The notes under the pieces are model-generated. The model was given only the letters and a program-made list of their open reading frames with translations, did no database searches and was not told where the DNA came from. A stretch of 64,000 nucleotides of DNA from positions 1 to 64,000 of the forward strand of contig JADWOT020001393.1 of NCBI GenBank assembly GCA_036345935.2, read 5' to 3'. Position numbers and translations under genes: made by a program. This document shows, piece by piece, positions 1-11,999 of this stretch (within the stretch, counting starts at the first letter, position 1; each line of letters opens with the position of its first letter). Source of the stretch: Taenia hydatigena. Lineage: Eukaryota > Platyhelminthes > Cestoda > Cyclophyllidea > Taeniidae.

Positions 1-412
1 GTTGGTGTTTGTAATTTACCGTCGGGAAGCTGATGACGAGGAGCATGTGGCTGGCCTACGACAAAACGTTAAGTTTGCTGCGTGCAAGTGATGCAGGCAG
101 TGGCTGGATTCTTAACAGGCGACCAATTTTGAGGGCAAATGCCTGATCAAGTGTTGGCTTGGGTTCAGGAATGCCTTGGAACAAAATGATGACTCTGGTT
201 GCATTGACTGCGTTACTGTTTCTCATCCTTCTGTGGCCCTCGATTTCAGATATCCTACCACTCCGACAGCGGTGACTCTTGATGCAATACGTAATTTTTT
301 AATGTCCCAACGGCTTCATTTCAACGATGTTGACTTCGTGGTATGCTCACTGGTTTCATGCGACCATGGGGTGTTATTGGTGGATGAAACTGTTTTTGAC
401 CCGATTTTATAG
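1..412 (+). CDS. 3' end of an unidentified gene (two exons, cut by the window edge)
   Basis: Two exons can be read. The first runs off the left edge, is open in the frame starting at base 2 and ends at 87 before a GTGATG donor. The second begins at 169 after GGCTTGGGTTCAG and runs to a TAG at 410-412. The donor leaves two bases of a codon and the acceptor supplies one, so the frame carries across an 81-base intron, giving about 109 residues. The first exon contains FVIYRREADDEEHV; the second contains DFRYPTTPTAV and ends LLVDETVFDPIL. There is no membrane segment or motif that I recognise. The bases after the stop are AT-rich and look like 3' UTR or spacer. The exon pair is supported by phase and signals only; the donor is weak (GTGATG). 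Confidence 0.4.
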
Positions 413-843
413 CATATGGCGGTGATAAGAGTAACCATTCGTGAAAGTTTTCATGAGCGAGAAAGAGGTTTCGTTGACCTATTGTAGGGCAATTACCCTT
501 GATGTGGTTAATTGAGATAGTGATGTGAATGGATAATTAAGTAATGTGTACAGTTAACGTTGGGCTCAGGCAGATAATGCAACGTGAGACCGAATGCAAA
601 CGCACTCGCACCGCATTACTTAGACATAGTTGTGATTTGTACAGGAAACAACGGCGCCGCAAACTTAGGTGTGGTTCGCCTCAAAGTGAATTCATACAAA
701 ATTTTAAACGTCCGCTTAGTTGACAGATAAAATCCGGTGAGAATATTCGCTCTGTCACAACCCTCGAAATGCGGTTGTTGCAACCTATTTGCAAACGAGG
801 GTAGCATTCCTCTCCGGAAAACAGGAGAACATGAGGAAACAAA

Positions 844-1222
844 TCACATGCATTCAATATCTGACTCTAAAGTACTGACAGGTAAGGCTACACAGAAAGC
901 GTCGAAAGTAAAGGCGCCGAAGATGGACAAGGCTAAGAAGAGGAGGCGAAAGGACAGCTACGCCATCTACATCTACAAAGCTTTGCACCAGGGCATCAGG
1001 CACGAGCATCTCGTCGAAGGCGTTGCAGATCATTAGCTACTTCGTGAACGACATCTTCGAGGGGATCGCCACCAAGTCGAGTCGGTTGGTGCACTACAAC
1101 AAGAAATCAACAGTCACGATCATAGAGGTTCGGACTGCTGTGTGCGTGATGCTAACCAGCGAGTTGGCCGGGCACGCGATATCAAAGGACACTAAGGCTG
1201 TGACCATGTGCACCGGCTTTTG
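844..1222 (+). pseudogene. Histone H2B pseudogene (frameshifted, C-terminus lost)
   Basis: The core histone H2B sequence is plain in two frames. The first runs from an ATG at 844 through a basic tail to [19 protein letters not shown] and then goes to a stop at 1033-1035. The second takes over near base 1000 and reads [20 protein letters not shown], then [25 protein letters not shown]2B has one continuous frame of about 125 residues, so a one-base deletion around 985-1000 would explain the switch. Conserved residues are also changed (ERIA is EGIA) and the expected KYTSSK ending is replaced by MCTGFC with no stop until 1277. There is no intron. I see no histone 3' stem-loop after it. It is a dead copy, probably of a replication-type histone gene. 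Confidence 0.9.
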
Positions 1223-1931
1223 TAGATGGGATGGATGTGGAGTGCAGTGCGTGAGTATGTGTATCCCACGGCCCTGTTGAGGACTACGTGGGCTAGCGGT
1301 GAAGGGTGGAGAGAGGGAGGAGGGAGGATGCGTAGGCTTTGCGCTGCAGAGCGTTAAGAAGGGGGGTGGGTAGAAGCGGCTGTCTCATAAACACAGCCTT
1401 GTGATTGGTGTCTAATGAAGAGTTTGTTGAATGAAAACGAATGCGCGCGTTGATATTAACGGAGTAAAGAACATCAGCAGTCCTCTTTAAGCCATCAGTT
1501 AGTGACACGTTTCTTCACGCATTCAAATTCTTCCCTTCCAGCCGGCTCGATCATAAGCCGCCACCTCCTACCCACTCATGCGCGCCAACTCCTTCCAACT
1601 CTCAGTCTGAGCAGACGCACGTCATCATAGACCACCGCCGCTGCCGCACTCTTGTGCCATGACGATTTACCTTACTGCTGGTCAACCGAAGCAACGTGCC
1701 AGCTTCGTCATTCTGAGTGCCACAGCCCCATCGCTACACTCTGCAGCCTATACGTCCAAGACAGTAAGGCAGACTATCACCTAACTGACAGCAGTTCGAC
1801 CAGCACGTCTTGTAGCCAAAAATCCGCCTTTCGGTGGCCCTCAAGACACCCATTATCACATTCATAGTTGCAGACTCAATTAATCGGTCTGCCTGTAAGG
1901 ATGCACCTGATCGGCCTATTCCTTGATGTTT
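1223..1931. other. Spacer between the two histone pseudogenes
   Basis: No gene is recognised on either strand. I looked for H1, H3 and H4 motifs and for a histone-type 3' hairpin and found none. The stretch is GC-richer than the AT-rich DNA further right, in keeping with its lying between two histone relics. Confidence 0.4.
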
Positions 1932-2155
1932 TCATCGGCTTCTCGTCTTTTTCGGCAGCAGTACCGCTTGCATGTTGGGCAGCACACCATCCTGCACGAT
2001 CGTCACACCCTCCAACAACTTGTTTAACTTCCCGTCGTTCAAATGGCCAACTGCAGTTGACGGGGTGTGATGTGCGTTTTCTTGTTGTCGTACGCCGCAT
2101 TAGCCGCCAGCTCAACCACCTCGACAGCCAAGTACTCGAGCACAGCAGTCAAGTC
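1932..2155 (-). pseudogene. Histone H2A pseudogene (C-terminal half, with stops)
   Basis: Read on the minus strand from 2155, the sequence gives [20 protein letters not shown], then [16 protein letters not shown] followed by a TGA where H2A continues with RND. After a shift of one frame it resumes as [19 protein letters not shown] and then [10 protein letters not shown], ending with a TGA at 1932-1934. These are the second half of the H2A fold and the normal C-terminal region of the family. The N-terminal third (AGLQFPVGR and the RKGNYAERVG region) is not found upstream. It is a truncated and frameshifted pseudogene. Its 3' end points at the 3' end of the H2B pseudogene about 700 bases away, so the two are convergent rather than in the usual divergent H2A-H2B arrangement. 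Confidence 0.88.
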
Positions 2156-2160
2156 TAATT

Positions 2161-2307
2161 ATGCACTTTGTGAAGGCGAGAAAATGGTCCCTTGTTCAAA
2201 AGAGGACCTATGCGCATTACTTCGGCATTACCTTCTCAATGTTCGCCCCCTATATCTCCCTTCAGAATGTTGGACTAGTCTTTGTCGAATCTTGCATGGT
2301 TAATAAG
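2161..2307 (+). CDS. Candidate exon, unidentified
   Basis: An ATG at 2161 opens 49 codons that end exactly at a strong donor, AAG followed by GTGAGT at 2308. The predicted peptide starts MHFVKARKWSLVQKR and has a hydrophobic middle (HYFGITFSMFAPYI) that could be one membrane segment. It starts six bases beyond the H2A pseudogene, on the opposite strand. A second frame over the same bases is also open to a stop at 2303 and looks about as protein-like, so the strand and frame are not secure. No family is recognised. Confidence 0.22.
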
Positions 2308-2309
2308 GT

Positions 2310-3499
2310 GAGTGGTCTATTCATTCGCCAGTGTTAAAAACGTATTGGATGAATGGCTCGGCACATCCGTTGCAGTCTGTAAAATAACTCCCATTCACAA
2401 TATAGTTTGCTTATTCAGACCTAACGTGCTACACCGGATTTCACAAGGCGGCTTAGAACACCTCAACTTATCCGGCTCTATTCTTTAATGATCCATTGTA
2501 TGGGAGGTTATACGAATTCGATGCACATCATTATGTAAGATGGGGTTCTTAATTGCGTAAGGGAAACGGGATTTAATTAAGCAGATTTTTCGTTTATGAC
2601 GAGTGCTATGCTTATTTTTCCGCTAGTGTAAAAGGCTTGATTTTTAGGAGAATGGCAGGAAGAGATGAATTGAAGAGCATGCGATCTGCCAATTCAACTG
2701 GAACGAAACCGTCAATTGCATGAAAGGAAAATCTTCAAGCAAACAGACACTTGGAGCGTGGTCAGCTTATGGTAACGTCTACCTTACATAAGCTAATTGG
2801 ACGGAAGCATTTTTTTAAGAAACATATGCCTTCACAAGAATTTGCCCACCTAAAAACACTACAGCTACGTATTAAAAGTTATTTTTCTTATTAAGTTTGT
2901 CTAGTAAGGAAGGCTTTGAACACATAAGTGCCTAGAATGCGATACAGCATTGCCCAACCATAAGTGACATGAACCATACCTGCAGCGAAGATTGAGGTAT
3001 TTACTGCTGAATTCGAAATAGAAGTTATGTCTGGGAAGAATGGATAAGAGACATTGTCGTCACGTTCTATTTGGAGGTACAACTGTATGACGTGTGAAGA
3101 GAATTTTAAAAATTGTCAAATATGGTATCATATTTAAAAATTATTTATGAATCATGGTCATCTGATTCTGTATGTTGAATAAAATGCATCACGAGTCATC
3201 TATAAACAAAATAAATACGTATGATGCGCGATATCCAAGACATAAGTCAACAGCAGTTCGTGTTTTTGAAAAGTGGAGAGATCTTTCAGTCAATTGACTC
3301 CCTCATCATTTTAAAGGCCACTGCCAGTAACCACATTTTTCCTAGGTAAGATATTACACACTTCACATCATCAAGACGCCATGGTTTTGGCGAAATTGGA
3401 ACCCGTCCTGTAAAATAGCACTACCTTATCCGAATTATTCTGGATTACTTATTGAAAATGATAGTGCGTGAGATGATAGTGTGTGAGAATTAAAGCATA
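2310..3499. other. No gene seen
   Basis: AT-rich DNA with many stops in all frames and no exon-like open stretch with both splice signals. Confidence 0.4.
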
Positions 3500-3960
3500 G
3501 CGCCTTATTTCATTCAGTAATTGCTTGCAGTTGTTTCCTTATCAACTTATAAAATTAATGTTTAGTCAACAATAAACGCGTCTAGATTGGCACGAAAAAT
3601 TATCAATGCACTTTCCTGTGACCAAAAATAATCCAAGCTGACAATGAGATGCATTTTGCAGTCTATAAAAGCTTCTAACAAGGGCATGAAGCAGCATTCC
3701 ATTCCCTCTCTTTTGATCAAAACTGATCAGAAATGAGACTTGGCATCCTGCTTCCTTCTGTAATTTGCTTGTGGTAGTTCACGCTTTAAAATCCAGTTGT
3801 GGGAAAGTGCGACGATTATATTGAGGTAAGAAACTCAGAGGAAGCAAGGGCTCAGAGCTCTGTTCATTTTTGCTCACGTTGATCCAAACTTGATTAGAAT
3901 TAGGAACCAGCAGCCCGATTCCGTCTGTAAGAAATAGCGGCATCTTTTTTTAACAATCGG
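3500..3960 (-). repeat. Repeat family D, distant copy of the 50.5-51.7 kb exon array
   Basis: Blocks here match the array at 50.5-51.7 kb on the same strand, with many substitutions. Examples on the plus strand are AATTGCTTGCAG near 3522 against AATTACTTGCGG near 50911, TTTTGATC near 3713 against TTTTGATC near 51099, and TTTGCTTGTGGTAG near 3763 against TTGCTCGTGGTAG near 51308. On the minus strand short stretches translate as RKQLQ, the same motif seen in the array. No intact exon with both splice sites is evident, so this looks like a dead copy. Confidence 0.45.
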
Positions 3961-4179
3961 GCAATGTAGGTGTAGATGAGAGAATAATCTATAAGAGCGA
4001 TCTTCTTAATCGCTTTTGATCCAGGATCAAGCTGTTTTAAGGCTCATAACACAACTAACAATCACGCACATGCATTTGAATTTTACTGCCCTCTACTATT
4101 CATCATGCCTCCATTTTATCGTTGTTTATACCATCCAGTTCCTCACCAACGCCTCAGACTTGCTCTGCTGTCTACTCAC

Positions 4180-4960
4180 CTTCCTGCTACAATCGAGGGC
4201 ACTAATGCAGATGATTCTGCTGCCACTGCTGTCTCCTTTACGCCTTTCGGTGAAGGCATGAGCTTGGTGACTCGGCTCATTAGTGTGGTATCGAGAGTGC
4301 AGACACCTGAGGTGGTGGAGACGAGTGATCTAAGGCGATGGTGAAAACTGGACCATAGACGGTTCATTTGGTCGTTTTCTTTGCAAAGAAAGAGTGGAGG
4401 ACTTTAAGAAGTCTGCCTTGTTTGAATTGCAAGTCTTCTTTTTTCTATTTCAAGTGCTGATCGGTTCTAACTTAAGCTATCTGACTGATACATAGTCACT
4501 GGAATTCCGTAGCCGAAAGACTTTGAAGACTCATTGGCCGGCTGCCACTTATTTGAGATTTTTGCTTTCTCACTGCTCATATTATGCGCCATGAATTATA
4601 ACACGGCGACTAAAGGACCACTCTCTGGATGTTAATCTTCCACAAAGGTGATCCGTATGTGCTACTATTGCACAATATCAGGATTGCTGCCTAATTTTTG
4701 AATGCGGGCGATTGTGCTCTGCTACAAGCTTGTGTTTATACGACCCAGCCTAGCGACTCATATTATATGGACTTCCCAGCTCTCGGCTGGACATTTTGAG
4801 TGACGTTCGTTTCGACTTTGCGACGTTATCACCATACAACCTACTACTATAGATTCTTTCCTTTTTGTCAACTTTTTACCGGATTTAAATAGCTAACATT
4901 TAGTAATATTCTGCAGCCTAGTACCTGGACCTTTGTTTCTGTCAAGTCGAAGAAAGCTCG
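4180..4960. repeat. Repeat family G, copy 1
   Basis: The stretch beginning GAGGGCACTAATGCAGATG at 4197 matches 56992 onwards. The similarity continues in pieces for about 750 bases: the CAAGTCTTCT block at about 4431 against 57231, GGATTGCTGCCTAATTTTTGAATGCGGGCGATTG at about 4681 against 57436, and GAATAGCTAA-like sequence at the end. In the first 150 bases both copies keep open frames on both strands. On the minus strand both copies read STTS.V.T.DTTL, then PKG, then SALVPSI. It may be a decayed coding element or a conserved repeat module; I do not recognise a protein. Confidence 0.55.
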
Positions 4961-4964
4961 ATAA

Positions 4965-7900
4965 TACAACTATGGTTTGAGCAGTCACTTGTAAAGACTT
5001 GAAAACACACGCTGTAGTATGGATACGGTAATCACTGGCTAAAACTGAGTAAAGTTTAACATTGATTTTAAATTAAGTAGAAAGTCAGCTTTTTGTCTAG
5101 TCTATGTACGGTATTTGCTAACGGTGCAGCGGACAGTATTAAAGCGGCACGAAACTTACTCATTTTTTGGACTCTACAGGCGTGGTGGGCTTGTAGTTTA
5201 TGGATTTGAGGACAGTGGTATAAGGTCAGTAGCGTCTGTGTCATTGCATACATTCAGCGCGCCAATATTCAGGGTCGGTGCGTGAGTTACTAGCATCCGC
5301 TTGCATTGTGCAATCTTCGGAACCATTTCTCGGATGGCCATATCTTGTTTATTTAATAAAATCATGCGGTTAGATTGGCGGTCGTGAGCGGAGGCACCCT
5401 TATCCACTACTCTGTTTTTCCTTTGCAAAATATACACATCTCTAAGTGAATTTAATTGTCATGAGCCCTTTATTGTAGAGGACATACCATTTTCGAACAC
5501 GCAACAGATCTATTCCATGTTCTTTAATCAGTAAGGAATATTATCTCGGTAACTTCGAATTCAACTTATCATCCTAGGCGATATTTAATAAGAAACCTTG
5601 CGTTAATGAGAGCTAGAGAGTGAACATGGATAGTGCTGGGGGCTACTTTTAGTGCGTTTTGTGTTCGCTAGCTAAACGCTAAGCTGGATGCTATGTCTGC
5701 GCCTTGAGGCGTTTAAAGGAAAACCGAGTAATCTAACCTCTTAATTTGGAGACTTCGCTTCAAATGGATGTTGCAAGCCAGAATCTCGGGGTTTTTGTAG
5801 TTAATCTGAAATCAAACAGCGCCTTAGTGCGAGTCTTGTAGTTAGCTCATTCGCTCGGACAATCTTTTGGACTAATAAACAGATAACTTAGTTGTATAAT
5901 AAACATAATTGTCCCCACAACCTGCCTTAATCTCTCATTTTGATGCCATTTAAGCAGCCCAAGGGTTTTGAGATGCGCTAACTAAATTTGACAATACCCA
6001 AAGAGGTCAGCTGAAAGATGTCAAATATGTGTGAAGCGAGATGCTGAAGTGATGTGACAACGTGGCTGATAAAAAATTAGAATTAGACTGATACGACTAC
6101 TTGTAGTCGATGCATTCGCCGCTCAGATCGAACTGGTAGCCGACTTACTTAAGGTTTTATTTGTTAATAACCTGAAGTGGAACCTCCATTTGTATCGGTA
6201 CAAACTGATATAGGCATAAATGCACATGCACTTATTTGCCTAGACACAAATGGAAGTAAAAATTGAAACTTAAAATGGAACAAGGTCTACTATTTTGGTC
6301 ACAAAACATGAGCTTCGGCACAAGATGACGTTCCTAAACATCATACAGCACCTTGCGCATTTGTGGAAAACCATTTTGGTAAAGAGTGTGTTGAGTTGGG
6401 CGGGATCTTACAGCAGAAATCACAGTGGCTCTAGAGCAGATGATTAACAGTGGCACGTTTGACCAAATCTTTGAGCAACAGATACATGCGTCGGAGTCTA
6501 CCGTACTTCACTTCCCTCATTGTTGTCCTCCAAATTATGAGTTACTTCCTAATTAACTTTACTTGACACAGGATGAGACGCTGCTTGTCAATAAAGACTA
6601 TAAAATATCAGACATTTTGAAAGGCAAAATAAGTTTTCTTATTCTACAAAGCATGGTCATAAAATGCGGGGCCAAAGCTGTTTTTCAGAGCCACTTCTAA
6701 CTTAGTTTTCATGATAGATGGGGTCTGCTCACTAATAGCTTCGTACTCATTATTACTGCCCAGAATTGTTTTTGCATCAAGAACAGGCAACAATTTAAAA
6801 GACGATTTCGGATACTTGAATGCTTGTTACGACTGAATTGAATACGCTTTCCGTAATACGTGCTTTTTAGCCTTAGCTTATTTCAGCGCACTGAAAATTG
6901 ACGTAACGCGACGACCGTGGAGGAGGTGAAGTATAAACAAAAAGGAGAGGAGATCCGCCCTTATTGTTCATTTTGGTCGCCTTTTTACCACTAAACAACA
7001 AACATGTAGCTATTTTACTGCTAGATTTCGTGCGCAAACATGTTGAAAAAAAGGTCTACAAAAACTAGTGTTGCACTCATTAAAATAACGCACATTCCTC
7101 AATGGATTAGATCCTGTTTTCATGACCTTGCTCTAAACGCACTGTTAGACTATTAGACTGCATACATTTCCAGTGTCTGAATGCAGTCGAGGTATGCAAG
7201 TAAGGCTAAAATCATAAAATCAAAGTTGACTGGATTGCTAGCGATTGCTTGGGCATGAAACATATCATTTCATTAAAGCCCTATAAACACCAACGAATCT
7301 ATGCTGCATTTCTGCTTAGACGCTGATGATACCATGCCCAAAAATAGCTGTTTTTACTTTAGAAAAATCAAACAAGCATGTAGTCCTAATTAGACTAGCC
7401 TTAGAATACGTGACATGCCTAAGGATGTTATTCGAATAATTTAGAGTGAGTGCCTCAAATTAACTGATTAGGAGGATCAAAGCAATTTCCAGCAAGTCAG
7501 ACAGACGATTATAGCCTTGTGACCTCGTCTAGCCTTCGACTCTATCGCAACTTACTGGCTAACTAAATAAACTAGAGAAGAACACGAGGGCAAATAAGTA
7601 AACGCATTTGTGGCTATGTAAACCATCCTTTTAGCAACGGGGATGTAATATGCTCACTTCAGTGAGGCTGTACTGGAACGATGGAAATGCAGCCAATTAA
7701 AATAACGGGAGCGGGATGACAAAGCTGCGAATTGAGGCCTTTATGCATGTCTACGCGATACTCATTAGTCGAATGCCAGGCACCGCAGTAGGGCTGTAAC
7801 AAAAGGAGGCTTTCCAACGTCAGGATTCATTATCGTTCATACTGCATAAGAAGTTGATCATCTGTAGCGTTGCCTCTATGTCTGGACTTTCACTATACGG

Positions 7901-8200
7901 GCAGGATATCAGAATAAATAGACTTCAACAATGCAAACGCCCATGGATGCCCTTAATACGTATGCATATTAATGACGCAAGACTTCCCAGGTCACACCAT
8001 TATTCCGACAATAAAAAACTACTTATGCTGCATAAAACTGATAGGGATAGGTTGGGTTATGAATGGTTGAAAGTGAAATTAGATTGCGGGTAAACAAGGG
8101 TCCCCATTAAAAAAGTCGATTAGCAGAGCCTGTCAAAATAGGTAACGAATTGCATTAGCTGATACGCAATGCAAATGAGAGGTCTAAGGTAGCAGTTCGT
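4965..8200. other. No gene seen
   Basis: More than 3 kb of AT-rich DNA. Reading frames are short on both strands, the few above 60 codons lack convincing splice signals, and no repeat shared with the rest of the window was noticed. Confidence 0.4.
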
Positions 8201-8204
8201 TATC

Positions 8205-8395
8205 ATCACGTGACTACGGATGAAATAGGGCGAAAGAAGAATTTGGCCGTAGAGTACCAATTTTGATCATGTGACTACTGCGGAAGTGCTGAGAGGAGAG
8301 AAATTGTCTGTCTTGAAAACGCTTTCTTTGCGTGACTGCGCTGAAGTGGAGGGAGTAGATTTTGGCCATAGCTAATCGAGGAAAGACAGCGACCA
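8205..8395. repeat. 61-base tandem repeat, three diverged units
   Basis: The word TGACTRC recurs at 8211, 8272 and 8333, exactly 61 bases apart each time. After each copy comes a purine-rich stretch (GGATGAAATAGGGCG, GGAAGTGCTGAGAGG, TGAAGTGGAGGGAG) and then a TTTGGCC or TTGTCTG block. The first unit carries the palindrome CACGTG, which is CATGTG in the second and GCGTG in the third. No gene overlaps it. Confidence 0.65.
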
Positions 8396-8399
8396 AATT

Positions 8400-11300
8400 A
8401 GCTTCGGCCTAGTAATCGACCTTATCATAGCTGTCATCCCTGGTTAAAGCATTCTTATCATAATGGTGGTTTGCCAAAGGGAAGGGATAGTGCGGTGTTG
8501 TGTCGATACCGCGTTTCTACGACTAAATCATCCCCTCACAGGAGCCACCAATACTGCCAAACCAGGCTTCTGCAAGATGATACACATTGTACTCGGTCCA
8601 TAAAAGGTTTTGATTAGCAAAATCTGTGTTTGCTATCGCTAAGTCATGTCACTGAGAGGTCTCGCAACGTAGTTGCTGCATTCAGTCGTTAAATTAAGTG
8701 GAACAATAAAGCGGTTATTGCTGAACCACATTTGAATGACAGAATGAATCCTGGTTGGCTTCATTAGAGAAATCAGCTTATTCGACCCGATCCTATAAAC
8801 ATTGCTGACGGTTATCGAATGCGCGACCGGAGAGGTATCCAAAAAGTAAACACTGAGCACCTATGTAAAATATGACGCGGTTGATTTCAAATGCAGTTGC
8901 TCCACTTTGTCTTCTTTGGTCTTACGCCAGGTCAATCGCAAATATGGTTGCAATCAAAATAAAATCTTTGCGCAATTTTGTATTATATTTAAACCTGCTC
9001 TCCTCGCATTTACTGCGTCTTTATGCGATTGACATAGCTGCTTTCCCAACAATGCCAAAATCTAGATTCCTGTAGTAATCTGGGTTTGTTTTCTGCCCAT
9101 AGCTTTCCCTGAACTCTTTGCTCTTTTGCACACAGGTTACCTGCCTTGTTTTCAACTGCTTTTGCGTTTCAACTCTTGTGTTTGCATTTATTAACCGCTT
9201 ACATTAATTTTTCAACATCCCTCCACTAAGTTTTTGTCCTTTATTCCAAATCTCGTCAAAACCAAAAACAATGCTGAAAAACCATAGCATGTTGATAGGA
9301 GCCAATAATGCAACATCAGTTCCTCGCCTTCTCCAATTAAAACTTTGACTCCCTTAGCGCCGGTATAAGTAGCAAATCTGACTATTTGGTTAGGCTTAAA
9401 AATCAAACATTTCGTAATAGAAATGCAATGTTTTGCACTTCATCTTTTCAAAAAATATTTTAATGGTGGCATCATTATTAAAAGAGCGCTCTAACTGCCC
9501 TGAGATTTCAAAGTGTAGTTACGCGCGACCTGCCCTGATGGCTGAGGATGATTCTATAATTGCAATTTAGTGAGTGCAGTTCTTGTCTGCACGAGAAGAC
9601 TGCAGTGCTTTTTATCCACGTTTGACCACAGCCAACTTTACAGAATTAAACATGCTTATCTAACCATAGGCGTTTGCTCTATGCGATGTCGCAATGGAAC
9701 GCATGTTTCGGTTAAAAGCACCGGAAGTAGCAATTGTTAACCAATGCCTAAAAAATAAGTATCCCATGTATAGGCATCCTGCTTGCATAAGTGAGTGTAG
9801 CTGTGCTATAAATATGAATTGTATTATCAGTCGAATACGATTTATAGAGAATGGGTATAGATATTACAACTATGACTGTATAACCTACCAGGTAGACCCT
9901 ATGCACTTCTGTAAGGAAGAATCACTATCCAGCTTAAGACCTCTGACGCCCGTCAGATATTAATTATTGCAGTCATTATTAACGGATGGAGATATAAGTC
10001 AAAAGCGATGGTGGGCCCACAAATGCGTTATTATTCTGCGTCTGCACTTCTAACCAACATCTCCGAGGAGCTGCCACCATGCATCTAGCTCGTATCTAAT
10101 CCACTCTAATCCGTTCTGCTCAACTGCTTTGTAATGAACATCTGCCTACAGTCGCCTGCATTAATTGTAGGCAGCGTTTCAATTAAGAATCCGCATAAAT
10201 TTTCGTTTAACTTAAGTTAATGAAATGAAATCCGTCACCAATTATTGCAAAAGTATGTTCATTACATTATCCATAGAAATCGAGTGAAACAAAGCCCAAA
10301 GCATCTAGCTATCAGGTTTTCTGGGATCACCAAGGAAATTTCAAAGGAGAGTTTGCCATGATTCAGGCAAAGTAGGTTTCAGACATTGCAAAAATGAGAA
10401 TAAATTATCTTTCTTCTACATTGGGTCTAACAAATGCATTAAAAAGTTCCTTGCATCTCCCACAAATAGGCCGTAAATGCCAAATACAATCGCGGAGTCA
10501 GTTAAAGGATATTGGCATACCTTTAAGCTGCTTGTTTGCATCTAAACAAGTTGTACATCCAACGGTGATGCATATAACACAGAAAAATAAATTTAGCTGT
10601 GCAAGAAATTCATTCAAATCTATGTGCGCATTATCAGAAAAGTATGAAAACTCAAAATCGGGATTTGCAAAATGATGTTCAGAATAGTTGGAACTTCACC
10701 GATTCTGTAGAACTGGCTTTTTATTGAGCCCTATTAGAAAATAAGCATGCTGGTATGTAAGTTTGGGAGCATTTAATTGCTTTCCGTTCTTCACTGCAGC
10801 TGAACACAAGCCGGTAGACCAGCGTAAATATGCGACTAATCACACGGACGATGTGACGTGTATTTGAAAATTTGATGCCTCGTACGGCATTATAATAAGC
10901 AACCATAGGTTGTACTATCTAATCTTTCTTTAAACTAGGTCAGACATTGCATTTGATTCTGAAAAAGGTGCTCTTTCAAAATTTCGACTAAAAATGTATA
11001 TACTGATTGGACCTAAAGCTAGATCGTGAGGCTTAAAGTTAAGAGCGCCGGTTTTGGCATTTCGTCTTTTTCAGCCTCTTCCCTTTTGCCACTTCTGATA
11101 AGAGAATATTGAGAGCTTATGGGCACCTTCGTTATAATCGCTAAGGTGTTGTTTGGCAGCGTAGCAGTAACAAGTAGGAGGAGGATCCCTCATTGTTCAG
11201 AGAACCATTATGATTGCCCACAACCGGGCTCGGAAATCTTCCTTCGCCTCCTCCCTATAAGATTTGCCCAGAATTGCATAACTATTGCAGATAATGCATA

Positions 11301-11999
11301 AGAGCACGGAAGATTTAGTGTTTTTTCGTAGTACTTACATATTCAGCACCAGGCTACAATATTTTGGGAAGAATATTGTGGCTAAATATTTGTAATTACA
11401 GAACTTAAATTAAAATAGGAGCGATGGAAAGAAGGCAAATGAAACCTCAAATTAAGTAAAGTATCATTACAAGGCTGTTAGCCGTGCAATTATCCAGGCA
11501 TTTCAAAACGCAAGGCAAGGCAAATGTATCGTCATATATAGATTGAGGTGTTTACTACTGCTTCCATAAAAGAAAATCCAAATGAGCGACAAAAGGCCTT
11601 TTCAGGGATTGTTCCGATCAAAGCTTTGGGCCATTAGCTGCAAAGATAAATTAAAATGCCTTTTAGGCACCACATTGCAGCACTTTGTTGTGTAAGTAAA
11701 ATGATTTTTTAGCAAGTATTCTGCGTCAAACTAGTTGAATTTGAAATCAGTGTGCTAGTTGCTTAATTAATGACATCTCGTTTGATGAAAATATTTTAGC
11801 CATCCCAAAAATTAAAAGCTTAACCATAATTTAAATGAATTTATTTTGTTTAGACAATTCAAATGTGTGCAATGTTTTAAACAAATGGGTAAACGGTGAT
11901 TTGCTTGCGCTGCAACCACATTTGAATTTGGGTATAGAGCCATTTCAACGCATCGCGAGTGTGGTAGTGGTTGTTTGCACAATTCATTGTACTCTGCAG
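8400..11999. other. No gene recognised
   Basis: AT-rich DNA. Two open stretches of about 90 codons (9694-9963 and 10394-10675, both +) lack clear splice signals and any recognisable motif, so I do not call them genes. If the zinc-finger cassette at 12.0 kb has 5' exons in this stretch I could not find them. Confidence 0.35.
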
